Source: Myxococcus guangdongensis
Lineage (GTDB): Bacteria; Myxococcota; Myxococcia; Myxococcales; Myxococcaceae
Reading direction: 5' to 3'
DNA length: 64,000 nt
NCBI RefSeq assembly: GCF_024198255.1
Contig: NZ_JAJVKW010000024.1
Coordinates: 62,001-126,000 of the forward strand
Part shown: positions 43,294 through 53,920 of the stretch, one piece after another
Layout of the letters: every line of letters begins with the position of its first letter
Numbering within the stretch: position 1 is the first letter of the stretch
Made by a program: the position numbers and the translations under genes
Notes under the pieces: generated by a model
The model's input: only the letters and a program-made list of their open reading frames with translations
Told to the model about the DNA's origin: nothing
Database searches by the model: none

Positions 43294-44688
43294 ATGGAAC
43301 TCGGATTCGAGACAATCGGAAACGCCACACTCATCTGCCACGACAACGGACCGGTGCTGGTGACCGACCCGTGGACACACGGCGCCGCGTACTTCGGCAG
43401 TTGGACCTTGTCTCATGACATTCCCGAGGAGCAGCGGGACAACATCCAGCGCTGTCAGTACGCGTGGCTGTCCCACGGGCACCCGGACCACCTGAGCCCC
43501 GAGTCCCTGGAGACGCTGCGCGAGCTGACCATCCTGGTCCCCAACCACTTCGGAGGACGCATCCGCGATGACCTGCGCGAGCAGGGCTTCAACGTGCACG
43601 TGCTGGTGGACCGCGTGTGGACGCAGCTGTCGCCGCGCATCCGCGTCATGTGCATCCCCGACATGAACCAGGACGCGGTGCTGCTCGTCGACGTGGGCGG
43701 GCGGCTGCTCGTCAACCTCAACGACGCGGGAGACCGGGGCTGGGGCCGCTTCGTGCGCGGCCTGGTGCGCCGGTATGACCAGTCCTACCTGTTGGCCCTG
43801 TCCGGTTACGGCGACGCGGACATGATCAACTACTTCACCGAGGACGGGCAGCGAATCTCCCCCTACGCCGCGGCGAAGACGCCCGTGGGGCGCACCATCG
43901 CCCGGCAGGCGGAGTTCTACGGCGCGCGCTACTTCGTGCCCTTCAGCTCCATGCACAAGTACCAGCGCGCCGACAGCATCTGGGCCTCCGAGTACACCAC
44001 CACGCTGGAGGACTACTCGCGCGGCTTCGAGTCCCCGACGTGCACGCTCATGCCCGCCTTCGTCCAGGTGGACTTCGCCCAGGACGACGTGCGCCTCATC
44101 CGCCCCACCGAGCGCGCGCTGACGCCCGTGGACCCGAAGCAGTTCGGCGACGACTGGGGCGAGATGCTCGACGCGGACGAGTCCCGCATGCTGCGCGAGT
44201 ACTTCGGCGCCATCGAGCACCTGGGCTCGGTGCTGGACTTCCTGCGCTTCCGCGTGGGCGGCCAGGACCACGTCATCGAGTTCCACCGCCGCCGCTTCCG
44301 CCGGGGCATCACCTTCGAGGCCCCGCGCCACTCGCTGATGACGGCGGTGCGCTACCGCGTCTTCGATGACCTGCTCATCGGCAACTTCATGAAGACGACG
44401 CTGCACGGCGACTTCGGCGAGGGCCGGCTCTACCCCGACTTCAGCCCCTACGTGGCCAAGTACGCCGACAACGGCCGCGCGCGCACGCGCAACGAGCTGC
44501 GCACGTACTTCTCCGAGTACCGCCGCAGGGACCCGGTGGGCTTCCTGCGCGGCCAGGTGGAGGCGCACTGCGTGCGGCCGCTCCAGACGCAGTCGGCGGA
44601 GCTCTTGCGCTCGTTCCTGCCGTCGGACTCGCAGGCCTTCCGCACCGCCAAGGAGGCCTTCTGGAAGGTGCGCCGCGTGCTGCTGTAG
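43294..44688 (+). CDS. MBL-fold metallo-hydrolase
   Basis: 464 residues. The metallo-beta-lactamase motif HGHPDH (His61, His63, Asp65, His66) follows CQYAWLS, and the N-terminal core TIGNATLICHDNGPVLVTDPW is the usual entry strand. The domain resembles the UlaG/CMP-Neu5Ac-hydroxylase-like MBL branch, with a long extra C-terminal half (EFHRRRFRRGITFEAPRHSLMTAVRYRVFDDLLIGNFMKTTLHGD) that may be a second SCP2-like or lipid-binding domain. GGGGGAGCGGAAG precedes ATG 43294. It is cytoplasmic and probably binds one or two metal ions; the substrate is unknown. It converges with the PLD gene, with 14 bases between the stops. Confidence 0.87.
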   Translation: MELGFETIGNATLICHDNGPVLVTDPWTHGAAYFGSWTLSHDIPEEQRDNIQRCQYAWLSHGHPDHLSPESLETLRELTILVPNHFGGRIRDDLREQGFNVHVLVDRVWTQLSPRIRVMCIPDMNQDAVLLVDVGGRLLVNLNDAGDRGWGRFVRGLVRRYDQSYLLALSGYGDADMINYFTEDGQRISPYAAAKTPVGRTIARQAEFYGARYFVPFSSMHKYQRADSIWASEYTTTLEDYSRGFESPTCTLMPAFVQVDFAQDDVRLIRPTERALTPVDPKQFGDDWGEMLDADESRMLREYFGAIEHLGSVLDFLRFRVGGQDHVIEFHRRRFRRGITFEAPRHSLMTAVRYRVFDDLLIGNFMKTTLHGDFGEGRLYPDFSPYVAKYADNGRARTRNELRTYFSEYRRRDPVGFLRGQVEAHCVRPLQTQSAELLRSFLPSDSQAFRTAKEAFWKVRRVLL

Positions 44689-44702
44689 CGCGCGCGTCGG
44701 CC

Positions 44703-46157
44703 TCAGAGATACGGGGACAGGAGTCGGGCCAGCCCATCCCTCAACCGGATGGGCAGGGGCCGCGCGTCCACCTGCTCACGGGTGAGGGGCCGCGCGCGCG
44801 ACAGCCGCTCGTCCACCACCGCATCCAGGCGCCGGGCCAGCCCGGCGTCGTAGCACTCCACGTTCAGCTCGAAGTTGAGCCGCAGCGAGCGCGGGTCCCA
44901 GTTCGCCGAGCCGATGAGGCCCCACTCGCCGTCCACCACCATCAGCTTGGTGTGGTCGAACGGGGGCTCGGTGAGGAACACCCGGCACCCGTCCGCCAGC
45001 ACCTGCCACAGCTGCGCGGTGCTCGCCCACTGCACCACCGGCAGGTTGCCCTTTCTCGGCAGCACCACGTCCACCCGCACCCCGCGCAGCGCCGCCACGT
45101 TGAGCGCGGTGATGAGCGCCGCGTCCGGCAGGAAGTACGGCGTGACGATTCGCACCGACGCTCGCGCGGTGGACAGTGCCCCGAGCAGCACCGTGCGCAG
45201 CGTCTCGAAGTCCTCGTCCGGTCCGTCCGGCACCCCCCGCGCCAGCACCGGCCCCACCGCCTGCTGCTCCGGGAACCACGCGTCCCCCGTCAGCCGCTCG
45301 CGCGTGGTGAAGACCCAGTCCTCGGCGAAGGTCTCCTGCAGCTGCGCCACCACCGGGCCCTCCAGCCGGAAGTGCAAATCCCTCGCGGCCTGCGCCCCCG
45401 GCCAGAAGTGCTCGCGGATGTTCATGCCCCCGGTGAAGCCCACCCGCCCATCCACCACCAATATCTTGCGGTGGTTGCGCAGGTTCATGAACGGCAGCCG
45501 GTACGGCATCAGCGAGGGCAAGAAGCGCGCGGCCGTCACCCCCTCGCGCGAGAGCCGCCCCAGAATCGTCGGCCACGTGTAGCGAGCGCCCACCGCGTCC
45601 ACCAGCACCCGCACCTGCACCCCGCGCCGCACCGCCTCGCCCAGCGCTCCCGCGAAGTGCCGGCCCGCCACGTCGTTGTCGAAGATGTAGCTGCACAGCG
45701 AGATGGACGTGCGCGCCCGGGCAATCGCCTCCAGCATGGTGGGGTACGCGTCCGTGCGGGACTCGAGCACCGTCACCTGGTTGCCCGGCAGGAGCGGCCG
45801 GTGCATCACCGCGTCTCCCAGCCGCGCCAGGGGCGCCAGGTGCGCGACCTCCGGCTTCACCCGGGACACGCCCTCGGCCACCACCGCCTCCACCCCTCGG
45901 ATGGGCGGGAACATCCCGTGCCCACGCCGGGGCGACAGCGAGCGCGCGCGCCGACGAATCCGGTTGATGCCCAGCACCAGGTACAGCGCCGCGCCCAGCA
46001 CCGGCACCAGCCACACCAACCCCACCCAACCCACCGCCGCCCGGACGTCCCGCTTGTGCAGCACCACGTGCGCGCTGGCCAGCACGCTCACCAGCACCGT
46101 CAGCCCCGCGGCCAGGTGCGGCCACACCGCCTCCAGCCAGGACAGCCACCACGCCAT
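44703..46157 (-). CDS. cardiolipin synthase-like phospholipase D family protein
   Basis: 484 residues. Two N-terminal TM segments (HLAAGLTVLVSVLASAHVVL and VGWVGLVWLVPVLGAALYLV) are followed by the two HKD motifs of the PLD superfamily: HRKILVVDGRVGFTGGMN and HTKLMVVDGEWGLIGSAN. This layout is that of bacterial cardiolipin synthases, which join two phosphatidylglycerol molecules at the inner membrane. The first TM sequence begins at ATG 46157; the open frame upstream to 46271 has no hydrophobic start and is not used. The ribosome site is weak. It is divergent from the metalloprotease gene. Another PLD-type phospholipid synthase activity is possible. Confidence 0.9.
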   Translation of the reverse strand: MAWWLSWLEAVWPHLAAGLTVLVSVLASAHVVLHKRDVRAAVGWVGLVWLVPVLGAALYLVLGINRIRRRARSLSPRRGHGMFPPIRGVEAVVAEGVSRVKPEVAHLAPLARLGDAVMHRPLLPGNQVTVLESRTDAYPTMLEAIARARTSISLCSYIFDNDVAGRHFAGALGEAVRRGVQVRVLVDAVGARYTWPTILGRLSREGVTAARFLPSLMPYRLPFMNLRNHRKILVVDGRVGFTGGMNIREHFWPGAQAARDLHFRLEGPVVAQLQETFAEDWVFTTRERLTGDAWFPEQQAVGPVLARGVPDGPDEDFETLRTVLLGALSTARASVRIVTPYFLPDAALITALNVAALRGVRVDVVLPRKGNLPVVQWASTAQLWQVLADGCRVFLTEPPFDHTKLMVVDGEWGLIGSANWDPRSLRLNFELNVECYDAGLARRLDAVVDERLSRARPLTREQVDARPLPIRLRDGLARLLSPYL

Positions 46158-46635
46158 GTCGAACGGAAGAGGGCCCACGACGCCTCTGGCTATACACGAC
46201 GCCACGGCGCGGCGCGCCGTGAGCCGCCTGCCGCACCGCATCTCCTTGACGCGCTCCGGCGGGGATTGCATGGTTCCAGGGCTGATTGCGCCCCCAAGCG
46301 TGTGCGGGGAAACCCTGACCCGGTTTCCGACAGCCCCTGGGCCGCTGACTGATTCGCAGACAGAATCGTCCGATTCCAGAACAGTCCCGGCGCGAAGCGA
46401 AAAGCCTCACAGCCGCGCCGACTTCCATCGGACTTTGTCAGGTCTATTTACATTCGGGCGCCTGGACTTGGAGTGCAGATAATCCAGTTTATGCGCGAAT
46501 GACTGGCTATCCAGCTATATGAGCGTCATTGGCCCGACAGTTGCTCAAGGGGTGGGCGCGCCGTTGCCGCGGCTGGTGGAGGGACCAGGTGGGGCGGCGC
46601 ATCCCCCGCAGTCGTGTGTTTCCAAGGAAAGACCG
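46158..46635. other. 478-bp divergent intergenic region
   Basis: This separates the PLD gene (minus) from the metalloprotease (plus). The part 46365-46520 is clearly richer in A and T than the flanking DNA (for example TATTTACATT, GATAATCC) and is the likely promoter of the metalloprotease. I cannot assign -35/-10 boxes with confidence and see no gene. Confidence 0.5.
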
Positions 46636-47457
46636 ATGCTCAAGTTCCGCTCCATGGCGCTGTTGGCTGGTGTGACGCTCCTGGGTTCCGCGTGTGGTCC
46701 CGAGAGTGCCGAGACGCTGGCGCCGAAGATGACGTGGGAGGAGTTCAAGGCGGGCGCCGTGCAGGATCCGGAAGGCAAGTGGATCTTCGACATGGACCAG
46801 GCCGTGGACAGCGAGGAGGAGCTGCGCGCCTACTTCGACAACAACGTCGTCGCGGACCAGGGCAAGAGCCAGAACGGTCTGGCCGTGTACAACAGCGGCG
46901 GCACTGCGGCGGGCGACATCAAGTGGAGCTCCGCGCAGAAGGGCAACCTCACCTACTGCATCAGCAACACCTTCGGCACCACGAACAAGGCGAAGATGGT
47001 GACGGCGATGAACAGCGCGACGGCGGCCTGGGAGGCCACCGCCAGCGTGAACTTCACGCACAGCACCACCTATGACGCCAGCTGCACCGCGTCCCAGACG
47101 GGCGTGCTGTTCGACGTGCGTCCGGTGAACTCCGGTGGCCAGTACCTGGCGCGCGCGTTCTTCCCGAACTCGGGCCGCTCGGGCCGCAACGTGCTCGTGG
47201 ACAACACGGCCTTCGGCAGCATCTCGCCCTGGACGCTGGCGGGCATCCTGCGCCACGAGCTGGGCCACACGCTGGGCTTCCGCCACGAGCACACCCGCTC
47301 CTCGGCCAGCGGCTGCTACGAGGACGCGAACTGGCGCGCGCTGACGTCCTACGACCGCTCCTCCGTCATGCACTACCCCCAGTGCAACGGCACGCAGACC
47401 GGCGACCTCATCCTCACCGCGCTGGACAAGCAGGGCGCCCGCGCGCTGTACCCGTGA
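46636..47457 (+). CDS. M57-type zinc metalloprotease lipoprotein
   Basis: 273 residues. Signal and lipobox are in MALLAGVTLLGSAC (Cys20). The zinc site HELGHTLGFRHEH (His207, Glu208, His211, His217) and the Met-turn SVMHYP make this a metzincin peptidase of the HEIGH/M57 kind found in many myxobacteria. The propeptide-like region (residues 21-95) is acidic. KWSSAQKGNLTYCISNTFG starts the catalytic domain, and two Cys pairs are likely disulfides. AAGGAAAG precedes ATG 46636. It probably acts outside the cell in predation or nutrient release; that is inference. A terminator follows. Confidence 0.92.
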   Translation: MLKFRSMALLAGVTLLGSACGPESAETLAPKMTWEEFKAGAVQDPEGKWIFDMDQAVDSEEELRAYFDNNVVADQGKSQNGLAVYNSGGTAAGDIKWSSAQKGNLTYCISNTFGTTNKAKMVTAMNSATAAWEATASVNFTHSTTYDASCTASQTGVLFDVRPVNSGGQYLARAFFPNSGRSGRNVLVDNTAFGSISPWTLAGILRHELGHTLGFRHEHTRSSASGCYEDANWRALTSYDRSSVMHYPQCNGTQTGDLILTALDKQGARALYP

Positions 47458-47523
47458 TTCGCGCTTGAAGCACCCGGCCGACCTGGGTCCCCGTCGGTGA
47501 CGGCGGGGGCTTGCGAAGGCCCC

Positions 47524-47573
47524 AGGCCGGAAGGTTCCTTCTCCCGCGGAGGGGGGTGCCTTCCGGCCTTTCT
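47524..47573 (+). terminator. Rho-independent terminator
   Basis: A perfect 11-bp outer stem (AGGCCGGAAGG / CCTTCCGGCCT) with a 24-base loop that itself can pair is followed by TTCTGT. It lies 66 bases after the metalloprotease stop, and the DUF5335 gene converges from the other side, so it may act on both strands. Confidence 0.75.
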
Positions 47574-47604
47574 GTCATGGGCGCGGGGGGGCGCCCTCCC
47601 AGGC

Positions 47605-47988
47605 TCAGTCCATCTTGCGCGCGCCGGCCGTGGTGGCCTGGCCGAAGTAGATGAGCGTCTTGGTGTTGTCCTCGCTGCTCTCGATGTCGAGGCACTCCAG
47701 TTCGCCGCTCTCGCTCTCGTCCGCGTAGATGTGGTCCGGCTTCTGGATGCGGTGGGTGATTTCGCCGCCGGGGCCTCCGACGATGATTTCCACCACGCCC
47801 CGGTCGCTGCCCTTCTCCTCCAGGCTGATCTCCACCAACTGCAGCCCCGTGGCGAGCGGCTGGTCTCCCAGCTCCATCCCCTCCACCTCGATGCGGACGG
47901 GCTGCTCCTTCTCCATGTTGCTGAGCAGGGCCAGATAGTCCGCCCAGCCCTCCCGGGGAATCTCTCGCGTGTGGTCCGTGTGCGCCAT
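47605..47988 (-). CDS. DUF5335 family protein
   Basis: A 127-residue soluble protein. The N-terminus TREIPREGWADYLALLSN and the following beta-rich core (RIEVEGMELGDQPLATGLQLVEISLEEKG, EIIVGGPGGEITHRI) match DUF5335, whose function is unknown. GGAGGGTCG stands before the ATG. It is acidic, has no signal peptide, and is likely a monocistronic gene. The next gene on the same strand (ClpX-like) ends 120 bases upstream of its start. Confidence 0.7.
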   Translation of the reverse strand: MAHTDHTREIPREGWADYLALLSNMEKEQPVRIEVEGMELGDQPLATGLQLVEISLEEKGSDRGVVEIIVGGPGGEITHRIQKPDHIYADESESGELECLDIESSEDNTKTLIYFGQATTAGARKMD

Positions 47989-48108
47989 GTGTGCGACCCT
48001 CCGGTGTTCGTGTTCCCGCTCAAACCGTAAGGTGCGTGCGGGCTGGATGGGGGGCGGGCCCGGCTCCCCGCTCGGCGGGGGAGGGGGCGTCAGGGCCTCC
48101 GGGCGGCG

Positions 48109-49254
48109 CTAATCCGTGAGGGAGCGCACCGTGTCGCCGTCCAACACCAGGCGCACGGTGGAGGCCGCGTCTGGACGTCCGAAGTGCTCGTAGGCCGCCT
48201 GCTCCAACAGCGGCGCGAGCGTGGTGCGCAGGCCGCGCGCGCCCGTCTCGCGCTTGAGCGCGCCGGCCACCACGTGCTCACGCACGGCCGGCTCCACGTG
48301 CAGGCGCAGGCCCTCCTGCTCGAACTCGCGCTCGTACGCGCGCAGCACGTTCTGCTGGAGGATGTCGCCCAGCGTGGCCGCGTCCAGCGGGGTGAAGGAG
48401 ACCAGCCGGTTGAAGCGGCCGATGAGCTCCGGGATGAAGCCGTAGCGGGCGAAGGCCGTGGTCTGCTCGAGCTGCTCCTGGGTGACGGCGGTGGCGATGG
48501 ACTCCTCGGGCTCGCGGCGGGGCTCGCGGCCGAAGCCGAGCCGCTCGGTGCGCGCCATCCCCTCCGCCGTCGCGCGCAGGCCGCTGAAGGCGCCACAGGC
48601 GATGAAGGTGACACACGCCATCTCCATCGAGTCCGGCGGCATCCGGCTGGTGAAGCCGAAGTCGGGCGGGAAGTCCGCGCGGGCCGCGGAGAGCAGGTGC
48701 AACAGGCTGCGCTGCACGCCGAAGCCGCTGACGTCCTTCGTCGTCTGCTGTCCGGCGAAGCGGCTGTCGGAGCGGCTGGTGGCGAGCTTGTCGAACTCGT
48801 CCATGCAGATGACGCCGCACGCGGCCCACTCGGTGTCGCGGTCCGCCACTTCGTACAGGCGCGACAGCAGGGTGTTGACGTCGTCACCCACGTAGCCCGT
48901 CTCGGAGAACTGGGTGGCGTCCGCCAGCACCGTGGGGACCGCGAGGATTTCGCGGAAGAGCAACTCCACGAGGAACGTCTTGCCGGAGCCGGTGGGTCCC
49001 AGGAACAGGCAGTTCTCGCGCATGCCCGGCTCGGGGGCGAGCCCCTCCAGGTGGAGGCGGCGGATGCGGCGCAGGTGACGGTAGGCCAGCACGGACGCGG
49101 CGCGGCGCGCCTCGGGTTGGCCCCGGTAGCCCAGGTCCGTGAGGCGCGCGTCGATTTCGCGCGGGGACAGGACCTCGATGGCGGCGACCCGCTCGGCGAC
49201 GTCCTCGCCGCGGGGGGAGGGCCGAGGCTCCAGGCCATGGCGGGCGACAGTCAT
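48109..49254 (-). CDS. ClpX-like AAA+ ATPase without zinc-binding domain
   Basis: 381 residues. Walker A is GPTGSGKT (86-93), Walker B is GVICMDEFDK (about 147-156), and the ClpX pore-loop text TGYVGDDVN is at 119-127. The C-terminal small domain follows FIPELIGRFNRLVSFTPL, with GARGLRTTLAPLLEQA. The N-terminal zinc-binding domain of ClpX is missing; residues 1-40 do not resemble it. The loop that in ClpX carries IGF and docks to ClpP is preserved as LGF (residues 239-241), so ClpP docking remains possible. It may be an unfoldase with other substrates. The start ATG lies at 49254. Confidence 0.9.
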   Translation of the reverse strand: MTVARHGLEPRPSPRGEDVAERVAAIEVLSPREIDARLTDLGYRGQPEARRAASVLAYRHLRRIRRLHLEGLAPEPGMRENCLFLGPTGSGKTFLVELLFREILAVPTVLADATQFSETGYVGDDVNTLLSRLYEVADRDTEWAACGVICMDEFDKLATSRSDSRFAGQQTTKDVSGFGVQRSLLHLLSAARADFPPDFGFTSRMPPDSMEMACVTFIACGAFSGLRATAEGMARTERLGFGREPRREPEESIATAVTQEQLEQTTAFARYGFIPELIGRFNRLVSFTPLDAATLGDILQQNVLRAYEREFEQEGLRLHVEPAVREHVVAGALKRETGARGLRTTLAPLLEQAAYEHFGRPDAASTVRLVLDGDTVRSLTD

Positions 49255-49445
49255 TGCGGACGGCTCCGAGGGCGTCGGTCCGGAGGTCCCCGGACCCGAG
49301 GGGCCGCATCATCCTGGCGGCCCGGGGTGTCCACAAGCAGCCCGGCGACCTCACCCCGCCCCCGTGAGTGGGAAGCCCCGCCCCCGGGAGGGCGGACGGG
49401 CGGGTGCGCGCGGGCACCTGGCGCCCGGCTGCATACTGTTGGCGG

Positions 49446-49943
49446 ATGAGCCTCTCATCCCCGTCCCTCCCCTCGCTCGTGCCCGTCACCCAGCCGCGCC
49501 GGTTCAGGGAATGGCGAGCGCTGTTCGTCGGGCTGCCCACTCCCGCGCGGGAGACGCTGCCGGGGCGCTACCGGGGAGAGCTGCTGGGGCCCGCCTGGTT
49601 CCAGGGTCTGGTGCGCCAGGGACTGGGGCTCCTGGGCCTGCGCGGCTGGTGGGGCAAGGACTTCGCGCCAGGAGGGCACGGTGGGGTGAACCTGGTGCGG
49701 CGTGAGGGCGGGCTGACACGCTCGGTGCCGCTGGTGCTGCGCGAGGGACGCTCGCGCGTGGACGGGCGCGAATCGCTCCAGGTGGAGTACGCGCGCGGGG
49801 CCGGATGGCAGTGGCGTCCCTTCGTGGACGAGCTGCGCTGGCTGGAGGGGCGCACGCTGCTGGCGATGACGCATCTGGAGTTGCCGCTGGTGCGGCACCT
49901 CACCATCCCGTTCCTCCTGCACCGCGAGCCCACGCTGCACTGA
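49446..49943 (+). CDS. hypothetical protein
   Basis: 165 residues; I do not recognise it. It reads as a small soluble protein with a central beta-rich stretch (RSVPLVLREGRSRVDGRESLQVEYARGAGWQWRPFVDELRW) and ends in LVRHLTIPFLLHREP. It is basic and Leu/Arg-rich, with typical local codon use. The ATG at 49446 is divergent from the ClpX-like gene (191 bases). The sequence suggests neither signal peptide nor membrane segment. Confidence 0.7.
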   Translation: MSLSSPSLPSLVPVTQPRRFREWRALFVGLPTPARETLPGRYRGELLGPAWFQGLVRQGLGLLGLRGWWGKDFAPGGHGGVNLVRREGGLTRSVPLVLREGRSRVDGRESLQVEYARGAGWQWRPFVDELRWLEGRTLLAMTHLELPLVRHLTIPFLLHREPTLH

Positions 49944-50064
49944 GGCCAGACGCGCGGTGGACCCTTCGCCGGGCGGGAACGCCCACCCGTGAACATCCGA
50001 GCGGGACGGGGCGGACCTCCACGCGCGCAAGTGCTCCCCAGGCAGGCCCGCGCGCATTACAGGG

Positions 50065-51942
50065 ATGCCCCTCATGGGTGCTCTGTCGGAGACGCGGAAC
50101 GTGAAGCCGTCGCAAACCCCTTCAATGGGCGCATGGGTGGAGGCGGGCCCCCAGGTGCGCTGGCGGGTCTGGGCCCCCGGCCACCAGCGGGTCGAGGTGG
50201 TGCTGTACGACGCGAAGGGCGCGCCGGGCCGCGCGCTGCCCATGACGCCCGAGGCGGACGGCTGCTTCGGCGCGGTGCTGGAGGGGCAGGGCGCGGGCGT
50301 GCGCTACAAGCTGCGCGTGGAGGGGGAGGGCCCCTTCCCGGACCCGTGGTCGCGCTCGCAGCCGGAGGGCGTGCATGGCCCGTCCGAGGTGGTGACGGCG
50401 GACTTCGCGTGGACGGACGCGGGCTGGAAGGGCGTGGAGCCCCGCTCGCTCGTCCTCTACGAGGTGCACGTGGGCACCGCCACGCCCGAGGGCACCTTCG
50501 AGGCGCTCATCCCCCGGCTGCCGCAACTCAAGCAGCTGGGCATCACCGCGCTGGAGCTGATGCCGGTGGCGAGCTTCCCCGGCCGACACAACTGGGGCTA
50601 CGACGGCGTGGACCTCTTCGCGCCGGCCCAGGTGTACGGGGGACCCCAAGGGCTGCGCCGGCTGGTGGACGCCGCGCACGGGGCGGGGCTCGCGGTGGTG
50701 ATGGACGCCGTCTACAACCACTACGGTCCGGACGGGAACTACCTGCGGGTCTTCTCGCCGCACTACTTCACCGGACGCCACCACACGCCGTGGGGCGACG
50801 CGGTGAACTACGACGGCGAGCACAGCCGCTTCGTGCGGGAGATGGTGCTCTCCAACGTGGAGATGTGGATTCGCGACTACCACCTGGACGGCCTGCGGCT
50901 GGACGCGGCGCACGCCATCGTCGACGACGGCACGCCGCACCTGCTCACCGAAATCTCCGCGCGGGCCCGCGCCAGTGCACCGGGTCGCCACGTGGTGCTC
51001 ATCGCCGAGGACGAGCGCAACGAGCGCAAGCTCATGCTGCCCGCGTCCGAGGGCGGCCACGGCCTGGACGGCGTCTGGGCGGATGACTTCCACCACCAGA
51101 TGCGCCGCGCCTTCGCGGGGGACTCGGAGAGCTACTACCAGGACTACACGGGCAGCGCGGAGGACCTGGCGCGCACGCTCGTGAAGGGGTGGTTCTACGA
51201 GGGCCAGCCGTCGAAGAACCTGGGCCACGCGCGCGGCACGAAGGCGGAGGGCCTGGAGCCGTGGCGCTTCGTGCACTGCATCCAGAACCACGACCAGGTG
51301 GGCAACCGTCCCCTGGGTGAGCGGCTGGGCCACGACGTGTCCCCGGCGGCCTTCCGCGCGATGAGCACGCTGCTGCTCGCGTCGCCGTACACGCCGCTGC
51401 TCTTCATGGGCCAGGAGTGGAACGCGAGCACGCCGTTCCTCTACTTCACGGACCACCACGCGGAGCTGGGGCGGCTCGTCACCGAGGGACGCCGTCGCGA
51501 GTTCGCCGGCTTCTCGCGCTTCGCGGGCGAGGAGGTCCCCGACCCGCAGGCGGAGGACACCTTCACGCGCTCGCGGCTCGACTGGAGCGAGGCCCAGCGG
51601 CCCGAGCACGCGGGCGTCCTGGCCCTGTACCGCGAGCTGCTCGCGCTGCGCGCCTCGGACCCCGCGCTCACGGACGCGCGCCGTGGCGCCCATGACGCTC
51701 GCGCGGTGGGGCCGGACGCGCTGGTGCTGGAGCGGCGCGGTGGAGGCCAGGTGCTCCACGTGCTGGTGGCCCTTCGCGGCGAGGTGGAGCACGCGGTGCC
51801 CGCGGACGCCCAGGTGGTGCTGTGGAGCGACGCGCCGCGCTTCGGCGGGGACGTGTCGACCTCTCCGCTCACGGGCGGCAAGCTCCGGCTCCGCGGCCCC
51901 GGCGCCGTCATCGTGCGGTCCGTGGACGCGAAGCAGGGCTGA
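50065..51942 (+). CDS. treZ: malto-oligosyltrehalose trehalohydrolase
   Basis: 625 residues, the normal length for TreZ. A CBM48-like N-terminal domain (about 25-115) is followed by the GH13 barrel: NWGYDGVDLFAPAQVYG, DAVYNHYGPDGNY, nucleophile Asp280 in GLRLDAAHAI, acid/base Glu315 in LIAEDERN and Asp409 in IQNHDQVGNR. It releases trehalose from maltooligosyl trehalose in the TreY/TreZ pathway. No TreY (synthase) lies in this window, so the pair must be split or the substrate comes from elsewhere. The start is ATG 50065 or the in-frame ATG 50074. The next plus-strand gene is the M20 peptidase, 159 bases on. Confidence 0.95.
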   Translation: MPLMGALSETRNVKPSQTPSMGAWVEAGPQVRWRVWAPGHQRVEVVLYDAKGAPGRALPMTPEADGCFGAVLEGQGAGVRYKLRVEGEGPFPDPWSRSQPEGVHGPSEVVTADFAWTDAGWKGVEPRSLVLYEVHVGTATPEGTFEALIPRLPQLKQLGITALELMPVASFPGRHNWGYDGVDLFAPAQVYGGPQGLRRLVDAAHGAGLAVVMDAVYNHYGPDGNYLRVFSPHYFTGRHHTPWGDAVNYDGEHSRFVREMVLSNVEMWIRDYHLDGLRLDAAHAIVDDGTPHLLTEISARARASAPGRHVVLIAEDERNERKLMLPASEGGHGLDGVWADDFHHQMRRAFAGDSESYYQDYTGSAEDLARTLVKGWFYEGQPSKNLGHARGTKAEGLEPWRFVHCIQNHDQVGNRPLGERLGHDVSPAAFRAMSTLLLASPYTPLLFMGQEWNASTPFLYFTDHHAELGRLVTEGRRREFAGFSRFAGEEVPDPQAEDTFTRSRLDWSEAQRPEHAGVLALYRELLALRASDPALTDARRGAHDARAVGPDALVLERRGGGQVLHVLVALRGEVEHAVPADAQVVLWSDAPRFGGDVSTSPLTGGKLRLRGPGAVIVRSVDAKQG

Positions 51943-52101
51943 CCGCCCGTGAAGTCCCGCGGTGGGTGCATCGCGTGCTGACGCGGTGCTTCCACGTGCG
52001 GGCACCCAGGGAAGGGCGACAGGCGCGCCGATGGGCCCCATCAGGGCGGCACGTCATGGGCTCCCGGAGGGCCTTGCCGGTGTCGACAGGGGGGCCCTCC
52101 C

Positions 52102-53559
<1,458 letters not shown>

Positions 53560-53582
53560 GCCCGCGTCACCGGCGCGTGCCC

Positions 53583-53611
53583 CCGCCGCTCCCCGCACCT
53601 GGGAGCGGCGG
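53583..53611 (+). terminator. hairpin terminator
   Basis: A perfect 11-bp stem (CCGCCGCTCCC, loop CGCACCT, GGGAGCGGCGG) lies 24 bases after the peptidase stop. No U-tract follows. Confidence 0.6.
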
Positions 53612-53920
53612 TGCGGGTCCCGCCCCCAAGCCCTGTCCCGAGCCGACTCCAGGGCGCATCGATACATCCACCGAGACATCCGCCTGCGACCCGGGGGAGG
53701 GGCGCGGAGGTGTGTCTGTCTTCCAGCGCCCGTTCCACGAGACACCCGTGGATGAGGGGTTGCGAGGCATTGTCCCGAAGTCCTATCACCCGGCCCGCGC
53801 ATCCAGATGGATTCACGGCGTTTGGCTCGTACCTCCCGACGAGGAGCTGTCTCGTCGGAGTCTGGTGGCGTGTGTCTTTTCACCCGAATGGACAGTCATC
53901 CAACCCACGGAGCCAATCGA
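53612..53920 (+). other. 309-bp intergenic region before the carboxylesterase gene
   Basis: The open frame of the carboxylesterase continues upstream from its start to 53807, but without family similarity, so I place the start at 53921. I see no small gene, and no -35/-10 pair that I can defend. Confidence 0.4.
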
